A DNA stretch of 59,632 nucleotides from Bacteroidales bacterium (GCA_016928305.1 JAFGKY010000030.1:1-59632); one strand, 5' to 3'; positions 1 through 8,305 are shown, counted from the stretch's first letter. The notes: generated from the sequence alone by a model not told the origin. Numbers and translations are program-made.

Positions 1-162
1 ACGGACAATTTCAGGTGAATAGAATTGAATCTCCGTTATAGTTGAATCTATTACTGTTTTAAAACCATTTTCTGTTTTTATGTACCGTTTATTACAAGAT
101 ATCAACACAATAGAGGCGATAAAAATAAATAAGGACAATGGTACTTGTAGTTTCATATACAT
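1..162 (-). CDS. Lipoprotein, N-terminal part only (runs off the left edge)
   Basis: Reading leftward from an ATG at 162 gives 54 uninterrupted codons to the window edge. The protein starts with a short basic segment, a hydrophobic stretch of about 15 residues and the lipobox L-I-S-C (Cys at residue 23), so it should be exported and lipid-anchored. The rest of the visible part (residues 24-54) is polar and does not identify a family. A second in-frame ATG lies two codons in (154-156) and could equally be the start. The upstream 300 bases are AT-rich and contain no other gene, consistent with a free-standing promoter for it. The function is not recognisable from this fragment. Confidence 0.6.
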   Translation of the reverse strand, partial: MYMKLQVPLSLFIFIASIVLISCNKRYIKTENGFKTVIDSTITEIQFYSPEIVR

Positions 163-498
163 GAGTATTTTGTGTTTACATAATTATATTTGATGCAATA
201 CAGAAAATATTTTCTTTGACTAGATTCACAAATGTTCAAATAGTTGTGCAGCAGTTTTTTACATTAACTATTGTATCGAAGTGGTAAAATTTAAATTAAC
301 TACTTCTAAATTCCCAAAATGGATGTTTAGAAACAGTTTTCGGGATATTTACCAACTACTAAATTTTTCATTTGTATATAGCTCTATTGATTTATCGTAA
401 ATAAAAATTAGAGAAACAACTTCAGTTTAGATTTTGAGTCCAACTTTCAGTCTATGCGCAATAACTTCTATTATCTAATTGCTGGTAAGTTGTATGTG
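163..498. other. AT-rich intergenic stretch
   Basis: No open reading frame with a credible start, no RNA gene and no strong hairpin is visible here. The base composition is clearly more AT-rich than the coding regions. It presumably holds the promoter of the leftward lipoprotein gene, but I find no clear TANNTTTG element. Confidence 0.5.
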
Positions 499-611
499 CA
501 AGTTAAAAATCTTTTTTGTTTTTAACAAAAAAAACTGACGCAAGCCTGCCTTGCATCGCCTTCGCGTAGCCGCTATGGCGGAGTGAGGTCGGTAGGCCGG
601 TTTTTAACTTG
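499..611. repeat. Structured repeat element bounded by an 11-bp inverted repeat
   Basis: CAAGTTAAAAA at 499-509 is exactly mirrored by TTTTTAACTTG at 601-611. Between them lie nested hairpins: GCAAG/CTTGC (540-544 with 550-554), CCGC/GCGG (570-573 with 578-581), and an alternative long-range pairing of GCCTGCC (544-550) with GGTAGGC (591-597). The GC-rich core sits in AT-rich flanks and encodes nothing. This looks like a small non-autonomous repeat (REP or MITE type). A further CCCGG/CCGGG hairpin follows at 638-651. Copy number elsewhere cannot be judged from this window. Confidence 0.5.
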
Positions 612-682
612 TGCACCTCTTTTGTTTCAATCTTAAGCCCGGTACGCCGGGATGTAAGTTGTGTCATATGGGAGTAAGTGAA

Positions 683-761
683 GCAGGTGCAACCTGCCCA
701 AAGCTTATGTAACGATCATAATCAAAATATCCGTAAAAGGTTGGAGGTGCAACCTCTAACC
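683..761. repeat. Two hairpins sharing the core AGGTGCAACCT
   Basis: GCAGGT-GCA-ACCTGC at 683-697 and a longer version at 739-761 (ten-base arms closing on the same GCA loop, with one G-T wobble) carry the identical 11-base core at 686-695 and 746-755. Short palindromes of this kind are typical of REP-like intergenic repeats, which in many bacteria are moved by RAYT-type transposases. No such transposase is present in this window, so that link is inference. Confidence 0.5.
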
Positions 762-771
762 AGCGTGGGGG

Positions 772-998
772 GATTACTCGCTGCGCAAAGGAAGGCGCAC
801 AGGGCTGCTCGTGATCGCGCAGAAGGTCGGCTTACAATGAAGTGATTACTCACTCCCACAAGCCTTCCCACAACCTGTTCGTGATCACGCCCTCAAGGAT
901 CATAAAAAAAGCCACCTGTCGGTGGCAATATACATTTAATTTTCGGGCGTGATTACTCGCACCCGCAAGCCATCCTTGCATGCCGCTCGTGATCGCGC
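772..998. repeat. Three diverged copies of a ~48-bp hairpin repeat
   Basis: Units at 772-820, 844-890 and 951-998 each begin GATTACTC and end CGTGATCNCGC. The two ends are near-complementary: in unit 3, GCGTGATTACTCGC pairs with GCTCGTGATCGCGC at 12 of 14 positions, counting two G-T wobbles. Unit 3 also contains an inner GCAAG/CTTGC stem. The central parts differ strongly between units while the ends are conserved, so the pairing ends appear to be what is kept. Spacing is irregular and the units are not identical, unlike CRISPR. Confidence 0.55.
904..926 (-). terminator. Rho-independent terminator, leftward
   Basis: On the minus strand the six-base stem GCCACC/GGTGGC with a four-base loop (911-926) is followed directly by seven T (904-910). 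No gene is recognisable just upstream of it on this strand apart from the third hairpin repeat and, beyond the first terminator, tRNA-Arg. It could be a second terminator for the tRNA transcript or the end of an unrecognised small RNA. Confidence 0.65.
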
Positions 999-1011
999 CG
1001 GAATGATAAGC

Positions 1012-1033
1012 AAAAAAAGCGACCCAGGGTCGC
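1012..1033 (-). terminator. Rho-independent terminator of tRNA-Arg, leftward
   Basis: The minus-strand stem GCGACC/GGTCGC (1019-1033) followed by seven T (1012-1018) starts 13 bases after the tRNA 3' end. Its position and orientation make it the natural terminator of the tRNA transcript. Confidence 0.8.
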
Positions 1034-1045
1034 CCTTATCATTCG

Positions 1046-1119
1046 TGATTCCGGCGCGATTCGAACGCGCGACCCACAGCTTAGAAGGCTGTTGCTCTAT
1101 CCAACTGAGCTACGGAACC
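1046..1119 (-). tRNA. tRNA-Arg (anticodon TCT)
   Basis: Read on the minus strand, the 74-base segment folds as a standard cloverleaf. The acceptor arms GGTTCCG and CGGAATC pair (one G-T). The D stem is GCTC/GAGC, the anticodon stem ACAGC/GCTGT with loop CTTCTAA, and the T stem GCGCG/CGCGC closes a TTCGAAT loop. The anticodon TCT decodes AGA arginine codons. The discriminator base is A and the CCA end is not encoded. A terminator follows 13 bases downstream. Confidence 0.93.
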
Positions 1120-1124
1120 GGTAT

Positions 1125-1236
1125 AAAGTTTGAAAGTTTGAAGATTTGAAGATTTGAAGATTCTTCTCCTTCGTATTTATTCAACCATACAATAATAATT
1201 TTCAAACTTTCAAACTTTCAAATCTTCAAACTTTTT
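1125..1236. repeat. Inverted pair of 8-bp tandem repeats (TTTGAAGA type)
   Basis: The left arm (about 1125-1162) carries TTTG every 8 bases, alternating TTTGAAAG and TTTGAAGA. The right arm (1199-1236) is the inverse, with CAAA every 8 bases. The two arms can form a long imperfect hairpin with a loop of about 36 bases. It occupies the space between the sensor gene, which ends at 1327 reading left, and the 5' end of tRNA-Arg. It belongs with the other short-period intergenic repeats in this window. Confidence 0.7.
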
Positions 1237-1326
1237 TCGGCTTGCAAATTTAAAAAAAAAACCAGAAAGACAGGGGAAAGCATTGTTTTATTTCCTCTCC
1301 TGATCAATAACTTTATATTAACTGAC

Positions 1327-4203
1327 CTATGATTTTTTTTGATCTTTCTTTAGCTTTTTTATTTCTTCCTGCAGCTGTTGTATTTCTTTGTCTTTCTTTT
1401 TCAGAAGCTCTTCTTTTGCCTCGATATCGTGCTGCATGTTTACAAAATTGGTTACGTCTTTTGAGATACCGAAGGTTCCCATGATTTTATTCTGTGCGTC
1501 GCGCAGGGGCATCTTCGTTGTATTCACATAATTAACACGGCCATCCGGTAATACCTCCTTCTCAATCTTATCCACCATTGCCTTGCCGGTACGTATGATT
1601 TCCTGTTCGTCCTCATAAGCAGGCCTCGAATGCTCCTCATCAAACATGTCGAAATCCGATTTACCCATGAGTTCTTCCGGCTTGCTGAGCTTAAAGAGCT
1701 TAAGCATGGAAGCACTGAACCGGATAAATCGGCTCTTGAGATCTTTGAAGTAGATGCTTTCAGGGACATTATTCAGCAAGGCGTCCAGCAATGCTTTTTC
1801 TTTTGAAAGCAATTGTTGTTGCTCTTTTAGCTGTTCCATCATCTTCTGCTCGCTCTCACGTCTTTCTTTTTCTTTCTGTTCCTCGTCTTTACGTATGCGT
1901 GCCATCTCTTCCTGGGTGGCCTTCAGCTCTTCCAGGTTCTGTCGGAGTTCTTCCTCCTGCTGCGATATTTCTTCCGACCGCTTTTTTGATTCTTCAAGCA
2001 ATATCGCTGTTTGTTCATGCAACCTTACGGTCACCATGGTCGCTGCTATACTCTCGGCAACCTTTTCCACGAAATCAATTTCGTGTTTTCCGAATTCATT
2101 GAATGAGGCGATCTCGACCACACCGGTTATCTGTTCTTCTTTTTTAAGGGGGACGATCAACAGGCTCCTGGGCACCGACCCACCCAATCCCGATCGAATT
2201 TCAATATAGTCTTTGGGAATATCCCGCAGGTGGATGGTCTGTTTTTCCTGCACACAATTTCCTACAAGTCCTTCACCAATGAGGATTTTTTTCTGCAGGT
2301 ATTTCTGTCGCTCATAGGCATAGGCTGCAATGAGGTTCAGGTAGGATTCCTCGCCTTGTTTTTCCTCCAGCAGGAAAAATCCTCCCTGGTTGGCAGAAAG
2401 GTACTGGATTAAATTCTTGATGACATTGAAGGCAAGCTTTTTCATATCATTATTATCCTGCCGCAAGATATCATTGAATATCGCTACACCCTGGTTTGTC
2501 CAGTTGCGGATATCATCTTCTTTCTTGCGTTCCTCTTCTTCCTTACGGGACTGGATCATACTCTGTCTGAGCTTGTTCAGCGATATGCCAATGGCATCAT
2601 TTTCATCATGGGCCGTAAATTCCGAATCCAGTTTGCCTTCGCTGAGCCTGGATGCAAATTGTGCCGCGTCGCCGATGTGTTGAACAACATTATCCATAGC
2701 GGTCAGCGCCACATCAAGTTCATCTCCTGTCTCAACCGATACTCCCTTACCTTTGGTTTCATTGGACAGTGAAGCCAGCTTTCCTTTGATGGCTTCAGCA
2801 CGCAGGGCAATCCTACGGGTGATCAGTGAAGTGATAATACCCAATAGTACAAGCACTACCAAACCCAATACAATCAGGAAGATCACCAGGGAACGGGATG
2901 AGCCGAGAAGGGTTGAAAAAGGGATTCGGGTTACAAGGATCCAGTTTAATCCGGGAATATTTACAGGCGAATAAGAACATAAGGCGAGCCTTCCATCAGG
3001 TGTAATATATTTACCCTGTCCGGCGACATTCCCGGCAGCATCAGCAAACGCATCACCACTGACCTTCAGGTTCATGGCCGTACAGGATGATTTCATTATT
3101 TCTTCTGCATTTTCACCGGTAATCCTGTGTCTTCTTAATTTTTTCATGAAACGACTGTTATTTGCCAGGAAATCCGGATCATTGCTTCGGTATACCTTGT
3201 CGGTACCGATTACCATGGTTGAAATACCTGTATTATAATCCGATTCAGAAGCTGTCCCGGTCACCATTATTTCATCCAGGTATTTTGCCTCTATACTGAA
3301 AATAATGACACCCGTTTTTTGATTTCCCTGCATAACCGGTGCAGAAAGATAAAAACAGGGAGGGATATACCCGGGGATCCGCCGGTCCATATCGGTAAAA
3401 ACGACATTACTTTTGGCTGTGGTGGCAAGGGCACTGCGAAAAGCATATGCAAGCATACTGTTTTTATATCTCCCGGTAAAAAGGTTGGTCCCGAAATCCG
3501 GGTATTTCTTAAGGGTATAAAAGACATATCCGCTTTTTGTGTCAATGAAATACAGGTCGGTGATTTTATTCTTCTGGGCATAAGACAATAGCCAGGGCTG
3601 GTACTGAACATGGACGCCGGAATACAGTGTGCCATCTCCGGCTCCGGTTACATCCTGTTTTGAACCCATAGGTTTGGTGTTGGATGCCAGGTACAGGAAC
3701 TGCGCGATGGTTTGCTTGGGATCATCAGCGAGAAAGTCTTCCAGATCAGGCGCATCCATTGTTTTTCCTTCAACTTCAGGTAGAACTTCTGTTAAGAAAT
3801 AGTTTTCAAGTTTGCTTCTGACTTCCTCCATTGACCCGGCATCAGCTGTGTAAAAATTATCGGATTCAATTTCCCTGAAGGCCTGCCATAATGAATTGAA
3901 TGCACCCAATGTACGGGAATCCATAGCAAACAGAGAAAGCTGGCTTTGCAGTCTTTTTAATTCATCCTCAAGATGTTGCTTTTTTATATTCTCGGTCATT
4001 GTCAGCGTCTCATAGGCCGATGAAACAGAAATGTTCCTTTGCTTCAGCCATGCAAATAGGATAAAGATGATGAGCGCAATCAGCAGATTGCCTATTAGGA
4101 TCATCCTTATCTTGCAGTTAAGTTTCAGACGTGCAGGTTTCAACCATTTTTTGAGTATTTTGCCTGTATATTGCCCGAAATTCATTTCCCTGTTATTCTC
4201 CAT
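1327..4203 (-). CDS. Membrane sensor with dCache, HAMP, GAF and PAS domains and no output domain
   Basis: This 958-residue protein starts with a basic cytoplasmic tail and a membrane span at about 34-53. A large extracytoplasmic dCache-type sensor follows (about 55-435), then a second span (about 441-464), a HAMP linker, a GAF domain (about 590-720), a long Glu/Lys-rich coiled coil (about 720-805), a PAS domain (about 806-920, with an N-V-P-E-S-I-Y-F-K-D start) and a C-terminal coiled coil. There is no histidine kinase H-box or ATPase, no GGDEF, EAL, cyclase, SpoIIE or methyl-accepting hairpin. The layout says it senses an extracellular ligand and passes the signal through coiled-coil contacts to another protein. 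It is divergent from the TPR protein at 4439, which is a candidate partner by position only. Confidence 0.85.
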   Translation of the reverse strand: MENNREMNFGQYTGKILKKWLKPARLKLNCKIRMILIGNLLIALIIFILFAWLKQRNISVSSAYETLTMTENIKKQHLEDELKRLQSQLSLFAMDSRTLGAFNSLWQAFREIESDNFYTADAGSMEEVRSKLENYFLTEVLPEVEGKTMDAPDLEDFLADDPKQTIAQFLYLASNTKPMGSKQDVTGAGDGTLYSGVHVQYQPWLLSYAQKNKITDLYFIDTKSGYVFYTLKKYPDFGTNLFTGRYKNSMLAYAFRSALATTAKSNVVFTDMDRRIPGYIPPCFYLSAPVMQGNQKTGVIIFSIEAKYLDEIMVTGTASESDYNTGISTMVIGTDKVYRSNDPDFLANNSRFMKKLRRHRITGENAEEIMKSSCTAMNLKVSGDAFADAAGNVAGQGKYITPDGRLALCSYSPVNIPGLNWILVTRIPFSTLLGSSRSLVIFLIVLGLVVLVLLGIITSLITRRIALRAEAIKGKLASLSNETKGKGVSVETGDELDVALTAMDNVVQHIGDAAQFASRLSEGKLDSEFTAHDENDAIGISLNKLRQSMIQSRKEEEERKKEDDIRNWTNQGVAIFNDILRQDNNDMKKLAFNVIKNLIQYLSANQGGFFLLEEKQGEESYLNLIAAYAYERQKYLQKKILIGEGLVGNCVQEKQTIHLRDIPKDYIEIRSGLGGSVPRSLLIVPLKKEEQITGVVEIASFNEFGKHEIDFVEKVAESIAATMVTVRLHEQTAILLEESKKRSEEISQQEEELRQNLEELKATQEEMARIRKDEEQKEKERRESEQKMMEQLKEQQQLLSKEKALLDALLNNVPESIYFKDLKSRFIRFSASMLKLFKLSKPEELMGKSDFDMFDEEHSRPAYEDEQEIIRTGKAMVDKIEKEVLPDGRVNYVNTTKMPLRDAQNKIMGTFGISKDVTNFVNMQHDIEAKEELLKKKDKEIQQLQEEIKKLKKDQKKS

Positions 4204-4438
4204 AAAAATTGAAATTTAACCAATTGTGGTAGCTGCAAATTAGCAAAAAAATGTGAATTATAATGATATAATTAAATTCAAATTTAAAACGGAGAGTTAA
4301 TAGTATATCAGGATGAATCCTTGAAATAAAATGGCATTTGGTTAAAAACCTTTTATATCTTTTTATAAAAAAGTACTAACTTATACTGAAATTTGCATAT
4401 GAATAATTCTTTCACATGTTCTAAACAAAATATAGGTT

Positions 4439-6199
4439 ATGAAAATCCAGAAGTCATTCGTGAGATTATCACAGTTGTTTGTTTTTTCTTTGCTTGTGAT
4501 ACATTGTCATACCCTTGCAGGAAGTCTCGGCATTACCTACCCTGAGAGTCAACAGGATGATAAAAAGGCCATATACATAGAGCATTTGAAAAAAGCTGAC
4601 AGATACCTGGCTGAAAAGGACTATGCGGCTGCCATGTTTGAATATGAGAAGGCTGCTGATATAATGCCTTATGAAGAATACCCCAAATTGAAAATGCAGG
4701 GTATCGAAGCCACACTGGGTGAAAAGGAGCTCGCTGAAGTTAGAAAAAAAGTTAAACAGGCCAGAAAGCAAGAAGAGGAGCAACTCAGGAAAGAACAGGC
4801 AGCAGAAGAAAAATCGAAATCTGTAGTTAAGGAAAAGGAGGAATTTGATGAATTTCTCCACGAGCGTCAGGCACAAACACAACGGGATAGTGTACGCAGG
4901 GCCATATTTGATGTTTTTGCCGATGAATTGAAAAGGGTTGAACAGGGTAAGGATATGCTGGCACGGTCGGCCGTCTATCGTAAAATTGCCGATGCGTTCC
5001 GAAAGGCCAAGGACGAAGAAATTGCCATCAAGTATTATCAGAAAGCCCTGGAGATTGAAGAACAATATGGGCAACAGGACACAGTATCGGCAGTTTATGA
5101 AGATATGGCTGGCACCTATTTTGCAACGGGAGATTTTCAGAATTCGATCAACAGCTACGAAAAGTCCTTGTCGGTCAAAGAAAAAGCCGGAGATAAGGCA
5201 GGGGCTTCTGAAGTAATGTCCAGTATTGCCGGTGTATATGAAACTACCTATGATTATAAAAATGCGATCAGCTATTATCAGAAATCGGCTAAATTAAAGG
5301 ACAGCATTGCTGACGAATCAGGATTGAAGGATGTCATGGACAATTTAGGAAATGTATACTATAAACAGAAAATACTGACAAGTTCAATCCTTTCCTATGA
5401 AAAAGCTGTGAAGATAATCCAGAAGCTGGACATGAAAGAGGCTTTGGGGCCTGTCTATAACAAGCTTGGAGTAGCCCATTATGAGATGGGCAATCTCGTG
5501 GAAGCCGAAAAGTTCTTTAAGGAATCAATGAAAAACCTGTATGAGGCGGGCAACAGAAAAGAAGCAGCCATGACACTCAATAACCTGGGAAATCTGCTAT
5601 TTATAAACAATAAATATGAAGATGCTATAACCTATTACGAACGTTCGCTGAAATCGAAAAAGCCTGGAGAATATGAATATGGAAGGGCAGTAACCATGTT
5701 TAACATGGGCAATGCCTACCGTCGATCGGGTGATCATAATAAAGCCATGGAACTGTACGAAAAAAGTCTGCATATTGCTGACAGTCTCAGTTTCACTGCC
5801 CTTCAGGGAAAGAACCTGAAAGCCCTTTCGGCCGTTTATGAAGCCTCAAAAATGTTCGATAAGGCAGCTGAAATGCGGAGCAAACTCGACACCCTTAACC
5901 TGTCATCCATTAGTATAGAGTTTCCGGTTTCCGAAAATGAGATGGACTTGGATGTCGAAAAGACACAGGAGATTCTGTCCAAGCTCAGCCAGGAAGCCCT
6001 GAAAAGGAAGGATGTGCTGGAGAAAGAAGGAAATAATAAAATGGCCGATCTGTATATCAGTACCCTCAACAAGCAGTACATGAAGGAACAGAATCGCAGC
6101 CGCACCTTTCTTATGCTTTCCATAGCACTGGGTGTGGTGCTGTTGATGACACTGATATTTGCATTCAGAAGCTCACGGAAGAAGAAAATAATGACCTAA
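4439..6199 (+). CDS. Exported TPR protein with C-terminal membrane anchor
   Basis: The 586-residue protein has an N-terminal signal sequence (about 1-27), a Lys/Glu/Gln-rich coiled coil (about 95-150), roughly seven tetratricopeptide repeats (about 180-460, with A-x-x-Y-Y-x-x-S-L and G-N-x-x-Y patterns), a helical linker, and one membrane span near residues 556-575 followed by the basic tail R-S-S-R-K-K-K. This is the architecture of the sensor half of TPR histidine kinases, but the chain ends just after the membrane span and no kinase follows. TPRs bind other proteins, so it probably scaffolds a periplasmic complex. The divergent sensor gene at 4203 shares its upstream region. Substrate and partner are unknown. 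Confidence 0.8.
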   Translation: MKIQKSFVRLSQLFVFSLLVIHCHTLAGSLGITYPESQQDDKKAIYIEHLKKADRYLAEKDYAAAMFEYEKAADIMPYEEYPKLKMQGIEATLGEKELAEVRKKVKQARKQEEEQLRKEQAAEEKSKSVVKEKEEFDEFLHERQAQTQRDSVRRAIFDVFADELKRVEQGKDMLARSAVYRKIADAFRKAKDEEIAIKYYQKALEIEEQYGQQDTVSAVYEDMAGTYFATGDFQNSINSYEKSLSVKEKAGDKAGASEVMSSIAGVYETTYDYKNAISYYQKSAKLKDSIADESGLKDVMDNLGNVYYKQKILTSSILSYEKAVKIIQKLDMKEALGPVYNKLGVAHYEMGNLVEAEKFFKESMKNLYEAGNRKEAAMTLNNLGNLLFINNKYEDAITYYERSLKSKKPGEYEYGRAVTMFNMGNAYRRSGDHNKAMELYEKSLHIADSLSFTALQGKNLKALSAVYEASKMFDKAAEMRSKLDTLNLSSISIEFPVSENEMDLDVEKTQEILSKLSQEALKRKDVLEKEGNNKMADLYISTLNKQYMKEQNRSRTFLMLSIALGVVLLMTLIFAFRSSRKKKIMT

Positions 6200-6223
6200 G
6201 TCCTGTCCGGCGTTGAAGAAATT

Positions 6224-6322
6224 GAATTTCGAACAAGGAACGCCGAATTATGAATTACGAAGATAATGTGGTCTTTATCTTATCTTCGGTGTTCGGCGTT
6301 CGACATTCCTTGTTCGATATTC
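6224..6322. repeat. Inverted pair of 7-bp tandem repeats between convergent genes
   Basis: The left arm (6224-6266) has GAA every 7 bases (TCGAACA, AGGAACG, CCGAATT and so on). The right arm (6280-6322) is its imperfect reverse complement, and both outer and inner ends match exactly. The loop is 13 bases. It lies between the ends of the TPR gene and the convergent agmatine deiminase gene, where a hairpin of this size could stop transcription from both sides. Confidence 0.7.
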
Positions 6323-6358
6323 TTCTTTAAAACTGAAATGTTCTGGGTCTGGCAAATT

Positions 6359-7405
6359 TCACTCCGGCTCTTGCTGGCTCAGGCAATGCCAGCTGCCAAG
6401 GCCCCAGATGATCTCCGTAGAATCGATGCCGATCACAGGCCGGTCCTTGAAACAGCCCGAAAGAATATCCAATGCAATTTCGTCTTGTTTGCAATTGAAC
6501 ACAGGGACCATCACACCGGCATTGGCCATATAGAAGTTGGCATAGGAGGCAGGAAGGCGCTGGCCTTCATAGTACAAAGGTTCGGGCATGGGCAACTCTA
6601 CTATGTTCATCTGTTTTCCGTTTGCCATACGCATCTTTTTTAATTTCTCAAGGTTTTTCTTCAGTGGTTCGTGGTTTTTATCAACGCGGTTCGGCTCCAC
6701 CATGGTGATGACCGTATTCTCATTGACAAAGCGGGTTAAATCATCGATATGACCGTCGGTATCGTCCCCTTCAATACCGTCATCCAGCCATAAAACTTTT
6801 TCCACACCGTAGTATTGTACCAGGAATTCCTCAATCTGCACTTGCGAAAAATCCGGATTGCGGTTGGGATGCAGCAGGCATGAGTTGGTGGTGATCAGCG
6901 TTCCCTTTCCGTTCACATCAATAGATCCGCCTTCCATGACAACGCCCGGATAAAATACGGGAAGACCAAGCCATTCTGCAACGCGTGACGGAATCAGGGT
7001 ATCCAGATCAGCCGGGTATTTTCCTCCCCAGCCGTTATACAGCCAGCTCACCACCGCCCTTGATCCGATGTTGCGGTTTACCACAAAGGCCGGACCGTGA
7101 TCACGGCACCAGGCATCATTGGTGGGGTGGATATGAAGCGCGAAGCGGTCGCCGGAAATACGCTCTTTTTGCAGCTCTTCCTCCACCTTATTTTTCATTT
7201 CCTCATCCACCACGTTGATGTTCACCATTTCTCCGCGGCATACCAGCCGTATGAATTCATGGTAAAAGGAAAAAATCGTATGAATCTTTCCGGGCCATGA
7301 TGCCTCATTATGAGGATAACTGAGCCATGTGGAAGCATGCGGTTCCCATTCGGCAGGAAAATGATAACCCAGTTCCCGTGGTGTTTTATCGGATTGATGT
7401 GTCAT
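6359..7405 (-). CDS. aguA: Agmatine deiminase
   Basis: This 348-residue enzyme of the guanidine-modifying (peptidylarginine deiminase-like) superfamily converts agmatine to N-carbamoylputrescine and ammonia in the cytoplasm. Family marks are W-x-x-Y-P-H near the N-terminus, W-C-R-D-H-G-P, M-E-G-G-S-I-D, the D-G-H-I-D-D segment carrying the catalytic His, and a C-terminal W-H-C-L-S-Q-Q with the nucleophilic Cys at 341. Length is normal for the family. The next gene on the same strand, 21 bases upstream, is N-carbamoylputrescine amidase, which uses the product. The C-terminal motif reads G-L-G-S-W-H-C instead of the common glycine-rich G-G-G-x-I-H-C, a mild variation. Confidence 0.93.
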   Translation of the reverse strand: MTHQSDKTPRELGYHFPAEWEPHASTWLSYPHNEASWPGKIHTIFSFYHEFIRLVCRGEMVNINVVDEEMKNKVEEELQKERISGDRFALHIHPTNDAWCRDHGPAFVVNRNIGSRAVVSWLYNGWGGKYPADLDTLIPSRVAEWLGLPVFYPGVVMEGGSIDVNGKGTLITTNSCLLHPNRNPDFSQVQIEEFLVQYYGVEKVLWLDDGIEGDDTDGHIDDLTRFVNENTVITMVEPNRVDKNHEPLKKNLEKLKKMRMANGKQMNIVELPMPEPLYYEGQRLPASYANFYMANAGVMVPVFNCKQDEIALDILSGCFKDRPVIGIDSTEIIWGLGSWHCLSQQEPE

Positions 7406-7426
7406 GAAACTGCAAGCCGGTTGAAA

Positions 7427-8305
7427 TTACTTTTTTTCATCAATATAACGGTTGAGGATAGGGGCGTAAGTGTCCGTCCGGCGATCCCTAAGAAATGGCC
7501 AGTGGGTGCGGTAGAAATTAATCCAGGAAAGATTAAGTTCTCTCACCGCCACTTCCTCAGCATCATGGGAAGCCTTATACAATATACTGCCAAAAGGATT
7601 ACTGATGAATGAACCTCCCCAAAACCGCATGTTGCCTTCCGTGCCGGTACGGTTCACTGTGACCACGAAAACGCCATTGGCAATGGCATGAGCACATTGT
7701 ATGGTCTGCCAGGCATTGTGCTGTTCGGCGTTTACGTTCTCAGGTTGTGATAATGCCCAGCCAATGGCAGTAGGGTAAAAAAGGATCTCAGCTCCCATAA
7801 GGGAGGTTATCCTGGCAGCTTCAGGATACCATTGATCCCAGCATATCAGAATCGCAATGGTGGCGAAATGAGTTTTATAAATACCATATCCCGTATCACC
7901 CGGCGTAAAATAGAATTTCTCATAAAATCCGGGATCATCCGGGATATGGTTTTTCCGGTATAGCCCCAGGAGCTTTCCGTCGGCATCAATTACCACGGCT
8001 GAATTATGATACAGACCATTCGCGCGTTTTTCAAACAAGGGGGCAACAATAACGATATTCAGCTCCGCAGCCAGTTCCTGCAACCTGAGGGTAGTAGGTC
8101 CGGGAACCGGTTCGGCATGTTTGAAGTTGTCGTAACTTTCCACATCGCAAAAATAAAGTGTCGAGAACAGCTCCTGGAGGCAAAGGATGTTGGCTCCCCG
8201 GGCGGCAGCATCGCGGATCCCCTGTATGGCTTTGTTGATGTTTGATTCCATATCTTTTGTACAAGCCATTTGTACAGTACCGACCTTGACTTTTTTATTT
8301 CCCAC
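7427..8305 (-). CDS. aguB: N-carbamoylputrescine amidase (nitrilase superfamily)
   Basis: Hydrolyses N-carbamoylputrescine to putrescine, CO2 and ammonia, completing the agmatine route to polyamines. The nitrilase triad is intact: Glu45 in L-Q-E-L-F, Lys118 in Y-R-K-N-H and Cys155 in I-C-W-D-Q-W-Y-P-E. I place the start at a GTG (8303-8305), giving 292 residues that begin just before V-K-V-G-T-V-Q-M, where family members start. The open frame continues up to 8425, but the extra 40 residues are unlike the family and would begin inside the 8417-8461 hairpin. It lies upstream of aguA with a 21-base gap, so the two are probably cotranscribed. Confidence 0.9.
   Translation of the reverse strand: MGNKKVKVGTVQMACTKDMESNINKAIQGIRDAAARGANILCLQELFSTLYFCDVESYDNFKHAEPVPGPTTLRLQELAAELNIVIVAPLFEKRANGLYHNSAVVIDADGKLLGLYRKNHIPDDPGFYEKFYFTPGDTGYGIYKTHFATIAILICWDQWYPEAARITSLMGAEILFYPTAIGWALSQPENVNAEQHNAWQTIQCAHAIANGVFVVTVNRTGTEGNMRFWGGSFISNPFGSILYKASHDAEEVAVRELNLSWINFYRTHWPFLRDRRTDTYAPILNRYIDEKK

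Noticed and set aside
772..998. Possible CRISPR array
   Set aside because: Only three units, unequal spacing, variable centres and conserved ends that pair with each other; no cas genes nearby.
949..1149. Open frame of 66 codons
   Set aside because: It runs antisense through tRNA-Arg, the terminator and a repeat unit, with no recognisable protein features.
163..1326. Integrated mobile element next to tRNA-Arg
   Set aside because: No integrase, transposase or direct repeat of the tRNA end; the only copy of the tRNA end is inverted and short.
1754..2209. Ser/Cys-rich frame opposite the sensor gene
   Set aside because: It is the complement of the Glu/Lys-rich coiled-coil coding sequence, which produces such frames by composition.
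1327..4203. Histidine kinase or chemoreceptor
   Set aside because: No H-box, ATP-binding N/G boxes or methyl-accepting hairpin could be found after the PAS domain.
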